NCBI GenBank assembly: GCA_000231825.2
Contig: JH720303.1
Span: 1,610,918 to 1,674,917, forward strand
Direction of reading: 5' to 3'
DNA from: Tetrahymena elliotti 4EA
Taxonomy: Eukaryota; Ciliophora; Oligohymenophorea; Hymenostomatida; Tetrahymenidae
Length of the DNA stretch: 64,000 nt
This document shows positions 1-13,036 of this stretch, piece after piece (the stretch's first letter is position 1; the number at the start of each line of letters is the position of its first letter). The notes beneath the pieces were generated by a model. That model saw nothing but the letters and a program-made list of their open reading frames with translations. It was not told the DNA's origin and did not search any database. Made by a program: the position numbers and the translations under genes.

Positions 1-1396
1 AAGGAAAGAAAAAGCCTCCTAAACAATTAGATATGAATATTACTGGTCTCGGTTTAGATATTATTAGTTTTACTGATACTGGAATGCCTGCTGCTGATCT
101 TCCTGTTTTAAAAATTTTAGCAGGTAACCCTAAAAAGGGAAACTTTGGAGCAATAGGTATGATTATAAGATAACTAGATAATCTCATGTAAATATATTTT
201 TAAATAATTAGGTGAGTTTTATAAATAGAAGGGAGATGAAGAAACAGGTAAAAAGGCATCTCAAGCTATTGAGTCTTTAATTTAACTCAAATAGGTAGAA
301 ACACTTTTAACAACATTTATTATTCCACTCAGAGAATTAGCAGACAAAGATGGTAGAATACATTGCTCACTTAACATGAACACAGAAACAGGAAGAATTT
401 CAGCTAGAAAGCCAAATTTGATGAATCAACCTTCACATGATAAAGATGTTTACAAAATTCGTAGTGCTTTTTAAGCTGGAAAAGGTAAAAAACTTATTGT
501 AGCTGATTATGGTTAATTAGAACTTAGAATTCTTGCTCATATGACAAACTGCAAAGCTATGATTGATGCATTTAAAATGGGTAATTTAATATTGAATGAT
601 TAATATAAAAATAATAAATAATAATTTTTATAATTTATTTATAATTTTTATAATTAAGGTGGTGATTTTCATAGTAGAACTGCTATGGGTATGTATCCCA
701 AGCTTAAAGAAGAAATTGAAAAGGGTGAACTACTCTTAGAATGGGATAAGTCTCAAGGAGAGCCCCCTGCACCCTTACTCAAAGATAAGTATTCAAGTGA
801 AAGAAAGAAAGCAAAGATGATGAATTTCTCGATAGCATATGGAAAAAGTGCACATGGTTTTTCTAAAGATTGGAATTGCTCTATGAAAGAAGCTTAGGAA
901 GCACTTGATGCTTGGTTTGCTGACAGAAAGGAAGTAAAAGACTGGTAAGATAACACTAAGAAAATTGCTTTGGAACATGGTTACACATAAACAATGATGG
1001 GAAGATACAGAAACCTAGAAAGGCTAACTCATTCAAAGAGTGCTAGACATTTAGTTTAACATGGCTTAAGAGCTTCTATTAATACACCCATTTAAGGTGG
1101 AGCAGCAGATCTAGTTATTGCAGCTATGGTTAAAGTATCAAAAGATCCTAAGCTTAATGAACTTGGTTACAAGCTTTTACTTTAAATTCATGATGAATTG
1201 ATTCTTGTAAAATGTTTTTTCATTTTTTAATTAATTTTAAAATTTATTTGAATACAAATAGGAAGGACCAGAAGAGCATGCACAAGAAGCTTTATAAAGA
1301 GTAATAGAAATAATGGAAAATCCTTTAGATGCTGAATTGCTACTTAAGATGGAAGTAGATGCTAAAGTTGGCAATAATTGGTATGAATGCAAATGA
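1..1396 (+). CDS. Organellar (plant/protist-type) family A DNA polymerase, 3' part
   Basis: Cut by the left edge; codons run from base 3. Exons are 3-156, 212-580, 659-1206 and 1262-1396, joined by GT..AG introns of 55, 78 and 55 nt, with stop TGA at 1394-1396. The protein shows the polymerase core of the POP family: motif A 'VADYGQLELRILAH', the helix with 'KAKMMNFSIAYGKS' (fingers, dNTP binding), 'NTPIQGGAAD', and motif C 'LLLQIHDELIL' with the catalytic HDE. Order and spacing match plant organellar DNA polymerases rather than bacterial Pol I. The expected role is replication and repair of mitochondrial DNA. In-frame TAA/TAG fall at Gln positions, including the Q of motif A. The N-terminal targeting region and exonuclease domain lie outside the window. 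Confidence 0.93.
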
Positions 1397-2120
1397 AAAA
1401 ATAAAAATTTCAATAAAAATATTAAAAATCTAACAAAATTAATTTCAAAAATGTTTTTAAATCTTCAAATTTATTTTTCTTTTATACAATTATATGATTT
1501 ATATTAAATTAAAATTATCAAATATTTATTAAAATTCTCTTTTGATTTATTGACTCTCATCTATCTATCAGAAAACGTTTTTATATTTAAAGTTTATGGA
1601 AATGGAAAATAGTAAAAGTTAATCAAACTTTTTAAATGTGAGAAACATAAAATAATTTCAGGCATTTCTAAAATTTTTTCTATACTAGTAATCATTCAAA
1701 AATGTAGAATCATCTCATTAACTTTAAAATAGCTTTATTATGCTGAAAGCTTTAGAAAAAATAAAAGCACTACTAAATTCATTTTAATAGGCTTTTTAAC
1801 GAACAAAATAAAATTTGTTAGGAAGAAATAGTTCTTTTATTTTGATAAAGATCATGATTTAAGTTTGATTTATCAAAAATAAAATTAATTGATATTAAAA
1901 AATAAAAGCTATCTTTTTTAAATAATAAATAATTAAATTTGTCTTTATGAAATCAACTAAAACAAACAGTTCATATTATTCTAGACTTTAAGCCTTTTAA
2001 AATCTATTAAAAAAATGTAATCAAAATAATTTATAAATTTTATTTTATTATGTATTAATTTTAATTAAATGTAACCAACATAAAATTAATTGCATTTATT
2101 TTATTATATATACTTTTAAA
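1397..2120. other. Intergenic, convergent 3' ends
   Basis: AT-rich sequence between the 3' ends of the polymerase (+) and the alpha-galactosidase (-). I see no frame with coding character; it probably holds the two 3' UTRs. Confidence 0.7.
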
Positions 2121-3723
2121 TCATACAGGAACAACTTTAACAACAACAACTCCGTGTTTAGGAACTGGAGAAGAGAAAGAATTAGAGAAGACACCCAAAT
2201 CTTCATGTGAGTATAAATCTCTAATGGTGGCAGGTCCATTGATTCCAATTTCTTTGAAAGTAAAAGATAAATTTCTTTCCCAAGCAGAAGTGTTGAAAAG
2301 AATTACAGCAACACCATCAACAAGTTTACCCACCCAAAGTTACCAACTCCAGAACCAGAATCCAGATTTCTTAACTCTGTGGCCTTAGATACCCAAAGGA
2401 TCTTGGTTAATAGCAATAATTTCCTTGTTTGTTAGAATTCTAATAGTGTCATCTGACATATTGCTAACATCGCAACCAATCAAAAGAGGAGCCTTTAAAA
2501 GAGCCCAAAGAGCAAAGTGAGCTTCATATTCGTGAGTAGTCATACCACCATTACCGACTTCTAACATATCAGGATCATTCCAAGCACCAAAACCAGAATA
2601 CTTTTCTAATCCAACCTTTTAAAAATTAAAATTAAAAGTTTAAAATTTAGATTTCTATACATAATTGCTAAGTGTTTGGTTATTATAAATATGAGGCTAA
2701 TAATCAAAACTTGTTACACTTATAAATAAATAATTAAAAATAGTAATAAATCATTACTATAATCTAAAACCAAAGATATCCTTTTTTAATGGATTTAAAC
2801 ATCATAACAATTATAAACATTAAAAATAAGATGCTTATTTAATCCATAAATTAAAAAATGTGTCGTCTTGATTAAAAAAAAATTTTGAAGTCATCATAAT
2901 GCGTTTACCACATTTAATATAAATTAAGTGCAATGCTTTAAAATAAAAAGATTGAAAAAAGAAGATATTATATCCTACCTATTGTTCAAGAATTGATAAG
3001 AATGAATAGTAGTGGTCAGAAATATCTAAAGTAGTTCTCCAAGAGTTACCTACTTCAGGAGCCCAGGTAGCAGGATTTTATTGACCCCATTCGCACATAG
3101 AGAAGTAAATAGGACGACCAGTGGCATTAAGAGCATCTCTCATAGGAGGATATCTCTTCTTGGGGCTGATACCTTTGTTGAAACAGTTATCGTACTTAAG
3201 GTAGTCAACACCCCATTCAGCATATCTTTAAGCATCCTTAACTTCATATCCTAAAGAACCAGGTCTTTTTTGGCAGGTGTATTCACCGGCATCACTGTAA
3301 AGACCAAATTTCAAACCCTTGCTATGAACGTAGTCAGCCAAAGCCTTAATACCAGAGGGGAACTATATAAAATTTGTAATAAAAATTAGTAAATTGTATG
3401 GCTTTTGGATGCATAGTATGATGTTAAATATTTAATATAAAAGGATGATTATATACCTTTTCCTTATCTTCAACGATGAAACCATCTGCATCTCTTGAAA
3501 TTTACCAACAATCATCAAGATTAATATAGGTGTAACCAAGAGCAGCGAGTCCAGAGTTGACAATTTGATCAGCAGTTGCTTTAATTAAATCTTCATTAAT
3601 ATTGCATGCAAAGTGATTCCATGAGTTCCAACCCATTGCAGGAGTTATAGCTAAGCCGTTATTTAAACAGCTAACAGTGCTAATAGCACAAGCAATTAGC
3701 AAAATAGAGATCAATTTTCTCAT
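2121..3723 (-). CDS. Secreted/lysosomal alpha-galactosidase, GH27
   Basis: Minus-strand exons are 3457-3723, 2979-3362 and 2121-2615, with introns of 94 and 363 nt, giving 381 residues and stop TGA at 2121-2123. ATG at 3721-3723 is followed by a hydrophobic signal peptide ('[19 protein letters not shown]'). Hallmarks of GH27 clan-D glycosidases are present: '[12 protein letters not shown]' near the mature N-terminus, 'INLDDCW', 'YLKYDNC' carrying the nucleophile Asp, '[15 protein letters not shown]' around the acid/base Asp, and '[10 protein letters not shown]'. Length fits the family. The predicted reaction is release of terminal alpha-galactose from oligosaccharides or glycolipids, probably in lysosomes/phagosomes or outside the cell. 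An open frame extends upstream to a TTG at 3771 but has no ATG. Alpha-N-acetylgalactosaminidase, a close GH27 relative, cannot be excluded. Confidence 0.95.
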
Positions 3724-5831
3724 TTTTTTCGATTGTTTACTTTTTTTAATATGAATTATATTATTATTCAATTATTTTAAATTTAATGAATTTACTTCCA
3801 CCCTTTTAATTAATAACACTTATTTTTTGCTGTCTAAAAACCTCAATACCTTAATGTTTTAAATAAATAAATTATTGCAAAATAAATATTTTTAGAGTAA
3901 GCCAAAAATTTGATGTTCAAGTATCATAAAAAAAACTTTAATGATTGTTGAAAGATGGTATGTAATCTTTCTATTTTTATCATCACTTTTATGCTATTTA
4001 AAATCTTTTAGTTTTGAATTAAAAATATTAAACTATCTTTGCAATAAATCTGTGACTCTCATTAAATTTTAAATAATTTATTAGTATTTTAATTTCTAAG
4101 AGTAGATGTCAGTCAGATATAATTAAATAAAATATTTTGACTCATGAGGTTTTTTTACTAAAATAATCATAGAAAGTATTTGTATACATAATTGTCATAT
4201 TTTTAGGTTTTGTAAGCAAAATGAGTTGTCACCTATTAAAGATAAATATTAATTTAATTAAAACTGTAATAATAAGATAGATTATGTCATTTATGATATC
4301 AACTAAAGAATTTATTAGAAATAGTAAAGATACTATTTAGAAAATTAGTTGGGCAAAATATCTTGAAACGCTATTGATCATTATTATCTTGATTATATTG
4401 ACTAAAGATTACTATTTACTTTACTTCTTAAATGGGATATTTGAAACAACGTTTTAATTTTTAAATTTAAAATAAATAAAAAATAAATTTCATCATTACT
4501 TACTGATTTTTATGGTGTAATATTTGACCTTTTCATAAATTTTCTATTATTTCTAGAAGTAAATTCTTTTATTAAAATTGGCTAATTCTTTCTTTCGCCT
4601 GTAAACTTAATTAATTTCAATTATGATCCTCAAAAAAATTAGTAATTTTGTAAGCTCCACAATATATTCCATTCTGATCACACAATTTTCTTTTCAAATT
4701 ACATAGACACTAAAATGATTACTAAATAATCTATGCTAAAATTACTTCATAAATAAACACATAATGATTTTAAATGTAAAGTAATCATATTTTTAATATG
4801 ATTTATTTGATATTTAATACTTTTGAAGAATGACTTATCATCAAATTTTAAATTTCGCTCTTTATGCATATCATAAAATCAGCATCCAAATTTTTTTTAG
4901 AGCTTTTTAATTTTTTTAATCTCTTGAATATCTTGAATTTCATGAATTATTTATTTTCCATATTCTAGTAATTTTAAAGTACTAAAAAATATTATTCTTA
5001 TAATTAAGCTTAAATTTGAGAATATTTTAAATATAATTAATTTAAACTAGACAAAAAAATAAAATTATTTTTGAAGATAATAAAATCTAAAGGATAAAAC
5101 GGAAAAATCAAAAAAGATAAAATAATGAAAAGAGACTAAATTCAATTCTAAATATTGTTTACTTTTACAAATTTTAATCGAGATAAAATCTAAAGGAAAG
5201 GATAGATAATTCACAAAAGATATTTATTTTAATTTTATAATTTCATATTTAAATCTCAAACGCACAAATATTTATAAGTAATTTTTTGTCTATTCATAAC
5301 TAATAATATTTTAAAATGATTATTATTTTTAATGGTCTTTAATATTACAATTGTTAGGATTTGAGATAAAAAATCCAAAGAAAAATTTGAAAACAAAATT
5401 TTTAAGAAAATAAGAATAGATTTGTTTGATTTTAATTTTTTATCCAATCAAATAATCTACTAAATAATTTTTATTTTCATTCCTTTTGATAAATTTTTTT
5501 TTAATATTAAATACTTATTAATTAAAATATTATTTATGATGATTGTTAGTGATGGAGTAGTTTTATAAACAAATATTTTCTTCTTTTAGTAATGATTAGG
5601 GTTATGTTTTTTTTTAAATTTTCTTTGTCAGATTGTAATTAATTAAAAAATTTTCTTCAGGAAAAAGTAAAAGAAAAATAATATATCTGATCAAAAATAA
5701 AGAAATATTAAGAACTAGCAACAAAAAGTTTTAATTAAGATCATAAGTAAAATAATTGAAATTTTATATAAAGTAAAGTATTAATATATAGCTTGTTTAG
5801 TTAGCTTGCTTGTTTGCAAAGTTGAAATTTA
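3724..5831. other. Long AT-rich intergenic region
   Basis: Region upstream of the alpha-galactosidase start and downstream of the next minus-strand gene. Apart from the weak frame at 4284-4718, listed separately, I find only AT-rich non-coding sequence. Confidence 0.6.
4284..4718 (+). CDS. Weak ORF, 144 residues, possible membrane protein
   Basis: Open from ATG 4284 to TGA 4716 in the ciliate code. The first ~60 codons look more coding than the rest (a membrane segment around 'YLETLLIIIILIIL'). The middle is intron-like, with a GT at about 4450 and 'ttctag' near 4556. No family recognised. A 145-codon frame without TGA can occur by chance here, so it may not be a gene. Confidence 0.2.
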
Positions 5832-6995
5832 TCATAATTTTACTCCATTACTGTAAATTTTTATGACTCTGTTTTCATTGTTAGTGTATGTTAATAATTT
5901 GTTCTTATCTGTAATCTTTTAGCAAATCCATTACATACAAGTTAAACAGAAATTGCATGTGTGAATTTCTATTAAATTCATTTCTTGATCTTTAAAAATG
6001 TCTGAATTTTTACTGTTGAATGAGCTTTAACTATACGCATTAAAAGCAAGTTAGAAAAAGTTGTACTTATTTAAGCTTAAATACTAGCCAATATTATCCG
6101 TCTGCTAAAGTGTTTTAAAATTTCTAGCATTGATAATAATTATGAAGCGCTTATAATCTAATCTCAAGAAGTTATTTGAAACTAAAATTGATTATGGTAT
6201 TTTCTTTAAGTTCAATCTCTTTAAGAGCTTAAATTATTCGTTAGCTTGGACATTAAAAATCATAAGATTTGCATTTTCAAAAAGTATACCTATCCTTTTC
6301 TTGTTAATCATAAAGGCTGCTATCATTAAATAAGTTTATGATAAGAACTATGTTTCAACACTAGATAAATAAAGAAGAGTATTAGAGTCATAAACCAACA
6401 AGTTTCCTGCAGTATTTTAAATCAAAAGATATCTTTCTCCTAGCAAGTAAGCTCTATGAATTGCAGTATTTCTATGGTATTTAAAAAATCCATTTTTAAG
6501 TAAATGTAGATTTTCTTCTACTTCTTTTAATCCCTATTCTATCTGTGTTATTACAATTTTATTTTTTATTGCTTAAACAAAATAAGATGACCATATTTTG
6601 CAGCTTATTTTTTGCTTCATTTAGTTAATCTAATTGAGTATTTAATGAGATTTATTCAGACTACTCTAAAGCTTATGAACTAGCTCTTAGTTTTAAGAGT
6701 AAAGATTATCTTATTTATTTGCTTAATTTACTTGCTATATATAATAATTACACTTTTCTTAAAGTTTATCTAAGTTGATTGCTGATATTTCCTTTTAGAC
6801 CTCTTAATAAATTAACTCAAAAAGTAGAATTTGTACCTTTCCTTTAAGGTTTTTCTTTTCTAAGTAGCAAGTCTCACACATTAAAGAGTCTATTGACTGC
6901 AATTCTATGCAAAAGTACTTTATCAAAAGGCCATGCTTCAAGCAAGTTTGACTGAGAATGGGATTGCTTTAACTTTCAATTCTGTTTTCCTCCAT
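5832..6995 (-). CDS. B-box-like zinc finger / coiled-coil protein, function unknown
   Basis: A single uninterrupted minus-strand frame of 387 residues, visible only when TAA/TAG are read as Gln; ATG at 6993-6995, TGA at 5832-5834. Residues ~18-43 have the spacing C-x2-H-x7-C-x10-C-x2-C, resembling a B-box, but the final histidine pair is not evident. A Q/N/K-rich stretch follows (~60-170) that could form a coiled coil. The C-terminal half has short beta-like segments such as 'NLLVYDSNTLLYLSS' and 'RVIKIYSNG', suggesting degenerate WD/propeller blades. That architecture is common in ciliate proteins of unknown role. The gene call rests on length, start and zinc-ligand spacing; function is not known. 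Confidence 0.75.
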
Positions 6996-8159
6996 GAAGA
7001 TAAGCTTTTTATTTGTTTTTATAAGTTAGAATAATCTGATATTTAAATTCTTAATTAGTTTTTTTTATGAGAAATCAACTATTAAGTTGATGACTATAAA
7101 AAGTGATCAATTTATTATCTTTTTTCTGATTTGTAAAATTTGAAAAATTTATGTTTTTTTAAATTTCTTGACAAGGTTTTAAGTTTTTCTATTTCTTTTG
7201 ATTATAAAATAAATTTTAATAAATAAACCATTGAGATCAACATACATATAATTAAAAAAATGAGAAATTCTTGAATAAAATAAAGAAATTAAAAAAATAA
7301 ATTAAAATTTTCATTAAAAAAAAAAGTTTTCCAATCGGCATGAAAGTTTTTGATAGCTTGAAGTTTAAATATTTCCAAATAATAATTAGAACATTCGTTT
7401 TATTAGCCATTTATAATTCTTACAAATTGATAAAAAAGGTAACTCCTTCAACAACAAAAATATAAATTTAGTTTCTTTGATTATGAAGATGGATTTTAAA
7501 GCTTTAATAAAAAGTGATAAGAAACATTTTTAAGATCTGTTGTAGAACAAACATTATCATTTAAAAATCAATAAAAAAATAGGAGATATATTGAATAATA
7601 GATATCTTACTTGATTAAAATAACTTTATTATCTCTAAAAGGCATCTTTAGCAATTAAAATCAAAAAAATATTTTAAATGGTTTTATTTATTTAAATTTT
7701 TATTAGTTATCATCTATCTTAGTAATAGTTCTTTTATTAAAAATTAATTACATTTATTTAAATATAAAACTTATCTCATATTCAAAGGTCATAAGTTTGA
7801 AAGAATATTTTATAAAATACTCACTTTTTTATCTGAAATTTAGTTGATAAATAGTAACTTATTCATAAGTTTAAGACAATTTGATTTTTTAGGTATGTTA
7901 CCAATAATATTTGCTTGTTGTAAAAAGTTATTAATTACTAAGAATGTTGAAAATATTTTAATCAAGATAAGTTATTTTAACTTTAAATAAATGAGTGGGG
8001 GAAGGAAGGTATAGATTATAAAATAAATATTTTATTAATTTCTACCTTTTTGAGAATTTTAAGAAGAGATTTCAAGCTTAGAATTATTAAATTTTTTATT
8101 TTTAAAATTAGTTTATATAATATATATAATTTATTGGAGATCTCATTTATTAAACTATT
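6996..8159. other. Divergent intergenic region
   Basis: Lies between the starts of the B-box-like gene (-) and the RING gene (+), so it should hold both promoters. AT-rich; no further gene or repeat recognised. Confidence 0.6.
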
Positions 8160-8615
8160 ATGGATTTAAATAGACTTTCTAGATACTTTTCTAATCAAAA
8201 TTCATCAAATCAATAAACAAATCCAGACAAGATATTAGAAGAAGAGCTTAAATGCCCTATTTGTCTCGAGGTATCTAGAAAACCTATAACAACTAATTGT
8301 TGTGGCTCTATTTTTTGCGAAAGCTGTATTAAAGACATTAATAGTTAGAAATGCCCAAAGTGTAATTAGGCCAGATTTACTTATTCTTCGAATATATTTG
8401 CAAATCGATTAGTCAATTAGTTCCCTATCTAATGCAAATATGGATGTGGACATGTTTCAGGTGGATCTGAAATAGGCAACCATGAAAAGCAATGTCCTAG
8501 AAAGATTTTTAAATGCTAATATTGTATTTTTGAAGGAAATTATGATAGATTTGTGTATCACATATTAAATTAACATATAAATTAAGTAGTATAATTCTTT
8601 GAGAAAAAAGAATGA
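8160..8615 (+). CDS. Small RING-finger protein with TRAF-like zinc cysteines
   Basis: Intronless 151-residue frame from ATG 8160 to TGA 8613. Residues ~32-75 form a RING: 'CPICLEV' (first ligand pair), 'TNCCGSIFCESCI' (middle ligands; the usual His position reads as part of C-C-G) and 'CPKCNQ' (last pair). Cys/His pairs follow ('CKYGCGHVSG', 'NHEKQCPRKIFKCQYC'), resembling a TRAF/Siah-type zinc finger. The likely role is an E3 ubiquitin ligase or adaptor that recruits an E2, but no substrate can be inferred. Loss of the central His would make it a C4C4-like variant. Confidence 0.85.
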
Positions 8616-9492
8616 TATTTTTAGTCAAATAAAGGACTTATTGTATTTAAATTAATTTATTAACATTTCATTTAGTTTTTAGTTGAGTGAGCACATGTAA
8701 ATTAATAATTGCAACAAATGGAATATTTGAATATTTTCTAATTATTTTTACTTGATATTTGTTCTATTTTATTTTAGTCTAAATGTAACCATCATTTTTA
8801 AAAGCAACTATCTTCAATCAATAAAATTCATTGAGAATGGCTAAAATTAATAATTTGAAAAACAAAAATTTTTGATATCTAAATATTTGTGTTAAATAAT
8901 TTTGAAAAACATAATTATTCATTCAATCCAAATTTAATTTTAACTTTAGCATTTTTTACTGTTATTTTTGATGGAAATTTGTGTATTATTTAGTGATAAT
9001 AAATTTAAACGAAGGTTAAAGAAATCTTATTTTGTCAAAAGCATTTTTAGTTGAGATTTTTATCCAAATCTTATTTTTAAATGATTTTACCAGATTTTTT
9101 CTCCAACTAAAAATTAAATTTGGTTCTGCCTTTTTCTTTTAAATTTAAAGTGAAGTTTCTCAATAATATCTTTTTTTTCAGACAATAATTTTTATTTATT
9201 TTTAAATTTTTAAAACATTAAAAGTATCTAAATTAAGTAAGCTGTATAAAAAGCCAGCATTGGTTCCTTAATTACAATAAATAGTAAATCAGTGTACTTG
9301 GAATTTATAAATTAACAAAGATTTCCATTAATTAAAAATAAGAAGATTTTTAAAGAAAATAATCTTTCAAATAATAAACTAATTAAGTAAATCTATTAAA
9401 GTAATAAAGCAATAAATCAATCCATCACCCTTAGCGAAATCAACAAAAAAACCATATCATTTAAAATATTATTTTGATTTTCTGTAAGTTTG
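8616..9492. other. Intergenic
   Basis: AT-rich 5' region of the TRP channel gene. No coding frame or RNA gene recognised. An in-frame TGA at 9475-9477 bounds the channel gene's N-terminus. Confidence 0.6.
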
Positions 9493-12400
9493 ATGAGGAA
9501 CATCTTTAATATAGAACAAAAAAGTGCAAATGATGTAAATTAAAGGACGGTGACTTTTAATAAAAGTGAAAGTATAATTGTTTCTAGTGATTTTGTAAGG
9601 CAAGAGAATAATGCATCTCCTAATAATTAAATTTAAAATTAAAGAAAAAGTTTTGAAAGTATAGCAATAGATGAGCAAGATATTATATATTAAGAATACC
9701 TTTATGATAAGTTCTTGCTCTCTCCAATAGAAAAATACCAAAAGTATGGAAAATGGCCAATCAAGCTAATTGTACATGTAATGTTAGTGCTTTTAACAAC
9801 ATCTCAAATTTTGTATTCTTCGAATACTCTGAGTACTAATTCTACCGAATAATATGAACAATGGAGATAGCTTTTTTTTCAAGAGCCATCCAATAAAAAT
9901 GTTAAAAATGAGGAATTTGAAAATAAAATGATCTATTACACCACTGTATAAAAGTTTTAAAACTAAACACTTTTAATGTTTGATGAGATGAATGAAAATA
10001 ACACTAATCGTATTCAAGATGTCTACTTTAACTACTCCGACATATCTCTTAAAGTATATTACAATTACCCAATGGATCCACATCTTTCAGATTATATTAA
10101 CAAAATTGAGGAGGATGATGGGGAAGATGACGATAAAGATGATGACAATAATGATGATAAAAATTAATAAGAAGAAAATGAATTTGATTAAGATTTAGAG
10201 TAAGATAAAACAGATTTAAAACCTGACTAGAACAATTAAAAAAAAACACCTAAAATGCTTAATTAAAGAAATTTTTATGAAGAATTAAATCTCAATATGA
10301 AATAAGATATTCAAAGAAATCTTTTAAATCGTAGTAACTAATTTACTTAACAAAGATTTAAATAATAGAAATATAATTAAGTTCAGTTAGTTTACCCAGT
10401 AAATAGAGCTGTTGGTATATAGTAGCCTTTTGATATAAATAATATAACCTAAATAAAATAAATATTTCAGTTTACAAATCATATGGAATTAGTTATTAAT
10501 AATGTTATTTTGATTAAATCTAATTTAATATCTTGCTGGGAATTTAATATCATATATAATTTATATGGACATGCTACTATATAAGCTTTACTTTTAGCAG
10601 ACGGTGGTATTTGTACTGAAGATTTATTTTAAAAAGGAATTTTATTACATCAACAGGAGTATTTTAATTCATATGCTAAACCAAGTAGAAACATGAAATA
10701 AAATTCTTAGGGAACAACTAAATTATAAGATAATTTAAATTAATAAGATGAGGAATTAGCAAAAAAAAGAGAGTAGATGAAAGTAAGAGGTACAAGATAT
10801 AATACTTTTCCTTCTCCTTCTTCATCAAAAAAGTAATAAAAGAAAACAGAAAAATTTGGCGAAAATCGGAAGAAAGCAGAACAGCCAAAAGGATAAAAAT
10901 TCAATAAATAGTTATTAATTGGAGGTAATTTAAAGCCTCCTGATTATGAAAGAAATGGAAATTTGTATAAAAGTGGTAATTTGCTATTCATAGGATTTAA
11001 TACATTTATAGATGTGATGACTTTTGGTTGCAGTGCAATTTCTCTGATTTTATCCTTAAAATATCTAGTTTAAATTATAGATGTTTACATTTAAACTTTT
11101 GAAAAATCTACCAAAGCCTATATAAGTAAAGATTTAAAGAAGAAATAAAAACTTTAAAAAAAAAAGGGTAAATACTTAACCTTACAACGTATTCTTGCAG
11201 AGTAAAGAGGATGGAATGAGCTCAGCTTATGGGAAAAGATCTCATATTTTGATTTATGGTTTTTTGTAATTTTAATAGGAAATTTCTTTTAAATGGTTGG
11301 AAGTATTTATTTGATTTTCTTAGATTCTTAATCTGAGTTAGATTAAAAAACTATTATTGTTAACTGGACTATTGGTGTAGGTTGTTTTTGTGCATGGTGC
11401 TCTTTGATGAAATATTTTGAGCATAGTAAATCTATGGCTATCATATTAGATGTGCTTAAATTTGCTCTTCCTTAGCTTTTTAAAGTTCTTATAGAATTCT
11501 CTATTTTATATATTTCTTTCATTATTATTGGAATGACGAGCTTTTGGCAGTCTGAGCGTTTTTCTGATATCTCATCAACTGCAGTAAAAATTATTGCTCA
11601 AAAATTTTATGATTTACAATTTTTTAATTTTAATATAGGTAACTTTATTTGGAGTTGTGTTGTCTGATTCTATTTTTTATGTTGCTCAAGATTGTGAATA
11701 GAATGGAGTTCTACCCAGATTCATGGCTGATTTATATGTCATAATATTTACCTTATTATTTATTATTTGTGTTACAAATATTATGATTGGTATCCTTGAA
11801 GATGGCTATTCTAGAAACAAAATGGAACAAAAATTTAAAAAAACTATTGAAAATGTTGATAACGAAAAGGATAGAGCAGTTATTTCTAAAATGGTTCAAA
11901 AGAAAGAATTAGATAGAGGAAATATGATATCAAGAAGACTAGGGTCCTTTGATTCAGATGATGGCATCAACTATGGTAAAAATAATACTGCTAATCTTCT
12001 CTCACCTTTCTCAGGTGCACACTAATAGTCTCCAAGCTTCAAGACATTTACTCCTTCATAAAAATCTCTATAGACCTCACCTTTGAATTTTCCAAAATCA
12101 CCGAAAACTAGTGATAAATCTAAAAGCAGTCCTTTAGTCTAAATGAAAATGGTGTAAAATGCTGGAATAGCAATCTAAAAAGCTAAAAGATTTGTTTAAA
12201 TAAAAAGAAAAGAAAAGTAAGAGCAAGAAAAACCTTAGTCAGCAATAGCTTTTCCTATAATAGACCAATCAGAAGAAAAAGATATTTCTATGTTTGATGA
12301 CTAAAACTAATTATTTTTCCAGATAGATTAAAAAGAATAAATAAACCAAGAATAGGTTCAATAAGCTCCTCCATAAGTAACATAGTTAAAAAAAGAACAA

Positions 12401-13036
12401 AAGTCAGTTGAATTCTTTGATCAAGATTAGGAGCAATAAGAAGAAATTAAGGATGAAACTTTAGAATAAGAGTTAGAGCGTCAAAGATAGCTTTCTCAAA
12501 GGAGAAAATTAAAAAGTAAAACTCTACACCACTTAATGTACTAAACAATAGATGAGTAAGACTCAAATGATTCAGAAAAAGATGAGAAATAATCATCATT
12601 ATAAAAAATAACCTCTTTCTAAAATATAGAAGAAATACCATAATAAAACTTACAAAAAGCAAATAGTCTATAAGAAGAAGACAATAATTTAAGTTTTAGT
12701 CGCCCTCTAACATTTGGAAGTTAAACAAATCAATTCTTTTAAGAACTTAAAACACAAAGATAACTAAGTGCTTCTTAAGTTTTTAAAAGAGAATTAGAAA
12801 CCTTGAAACAAAAAGAAATATTTGTTGAAAAAACAAATTAAATTTTTAATGGCGGATACAAAAAGATCAAATTCTATCTTGAAGAATCTTAAAAGCTGGT
12901 CATAAACACTAAATTTTTGTAGGTTACAAGATAGCAAAAGAGATACTTATTCTAAAAGTATTCATCATACCTTTAATATTTCTAATAAAGAATAGCAGCT
13001 AACTTATTAGAATTAGAATATTTTAAATTAGATTGA
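9493..13036 (+). CDS. Mucolipin-like (TRPML/PKD superfamily) cation channel
   Basis: Exons 9493-11583 and 11639-13036 (55-nt intron), 1162 residues. ATG 9493 is the first Met after an in-frame TGA. Order: cytosolic N-tail with 'EKYQKYGKWPIKL' before TM1 (~88-106); a long luminal loop with an acidic D/E/N run (~204-222); TM2 (~495-520); TM3 ('DLWFFVILIGNFFQMVGS'); TM4; TM5 with 'LPQLFKVLIEFSILYISF'; a pore region 'FGVVLSDSIFYV'; TM6 ('ADLYVIIFTLLFIICV', ~726-750) ending 'IMIGILEDGY'; then a Q/E/S-rich cytosolic tail of about 400 residues. Layout and motifs resemble mucolipins, which release Ca2+ and other cations from endolysosomes. The pore motif of animal TRPML (NGDD) reads LSDS here. The luminal insert and tail are longer than in animals. 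Confidence 0.88.

Noticed and set aside
2385..2567. Short standard-code ORFs inside larger genes (here, inside the alpha-galactosidase)
   Set aside because: They are pieces of the real exon cut at TAA/TAG Gln codons, or antisense shadows, not separate genes.
3769..3771. Upstream TTG start for the alpha-galactosidase
   Set aside because: It is not an ATG, and starting there would bury the signal peptide behind a charged extension.
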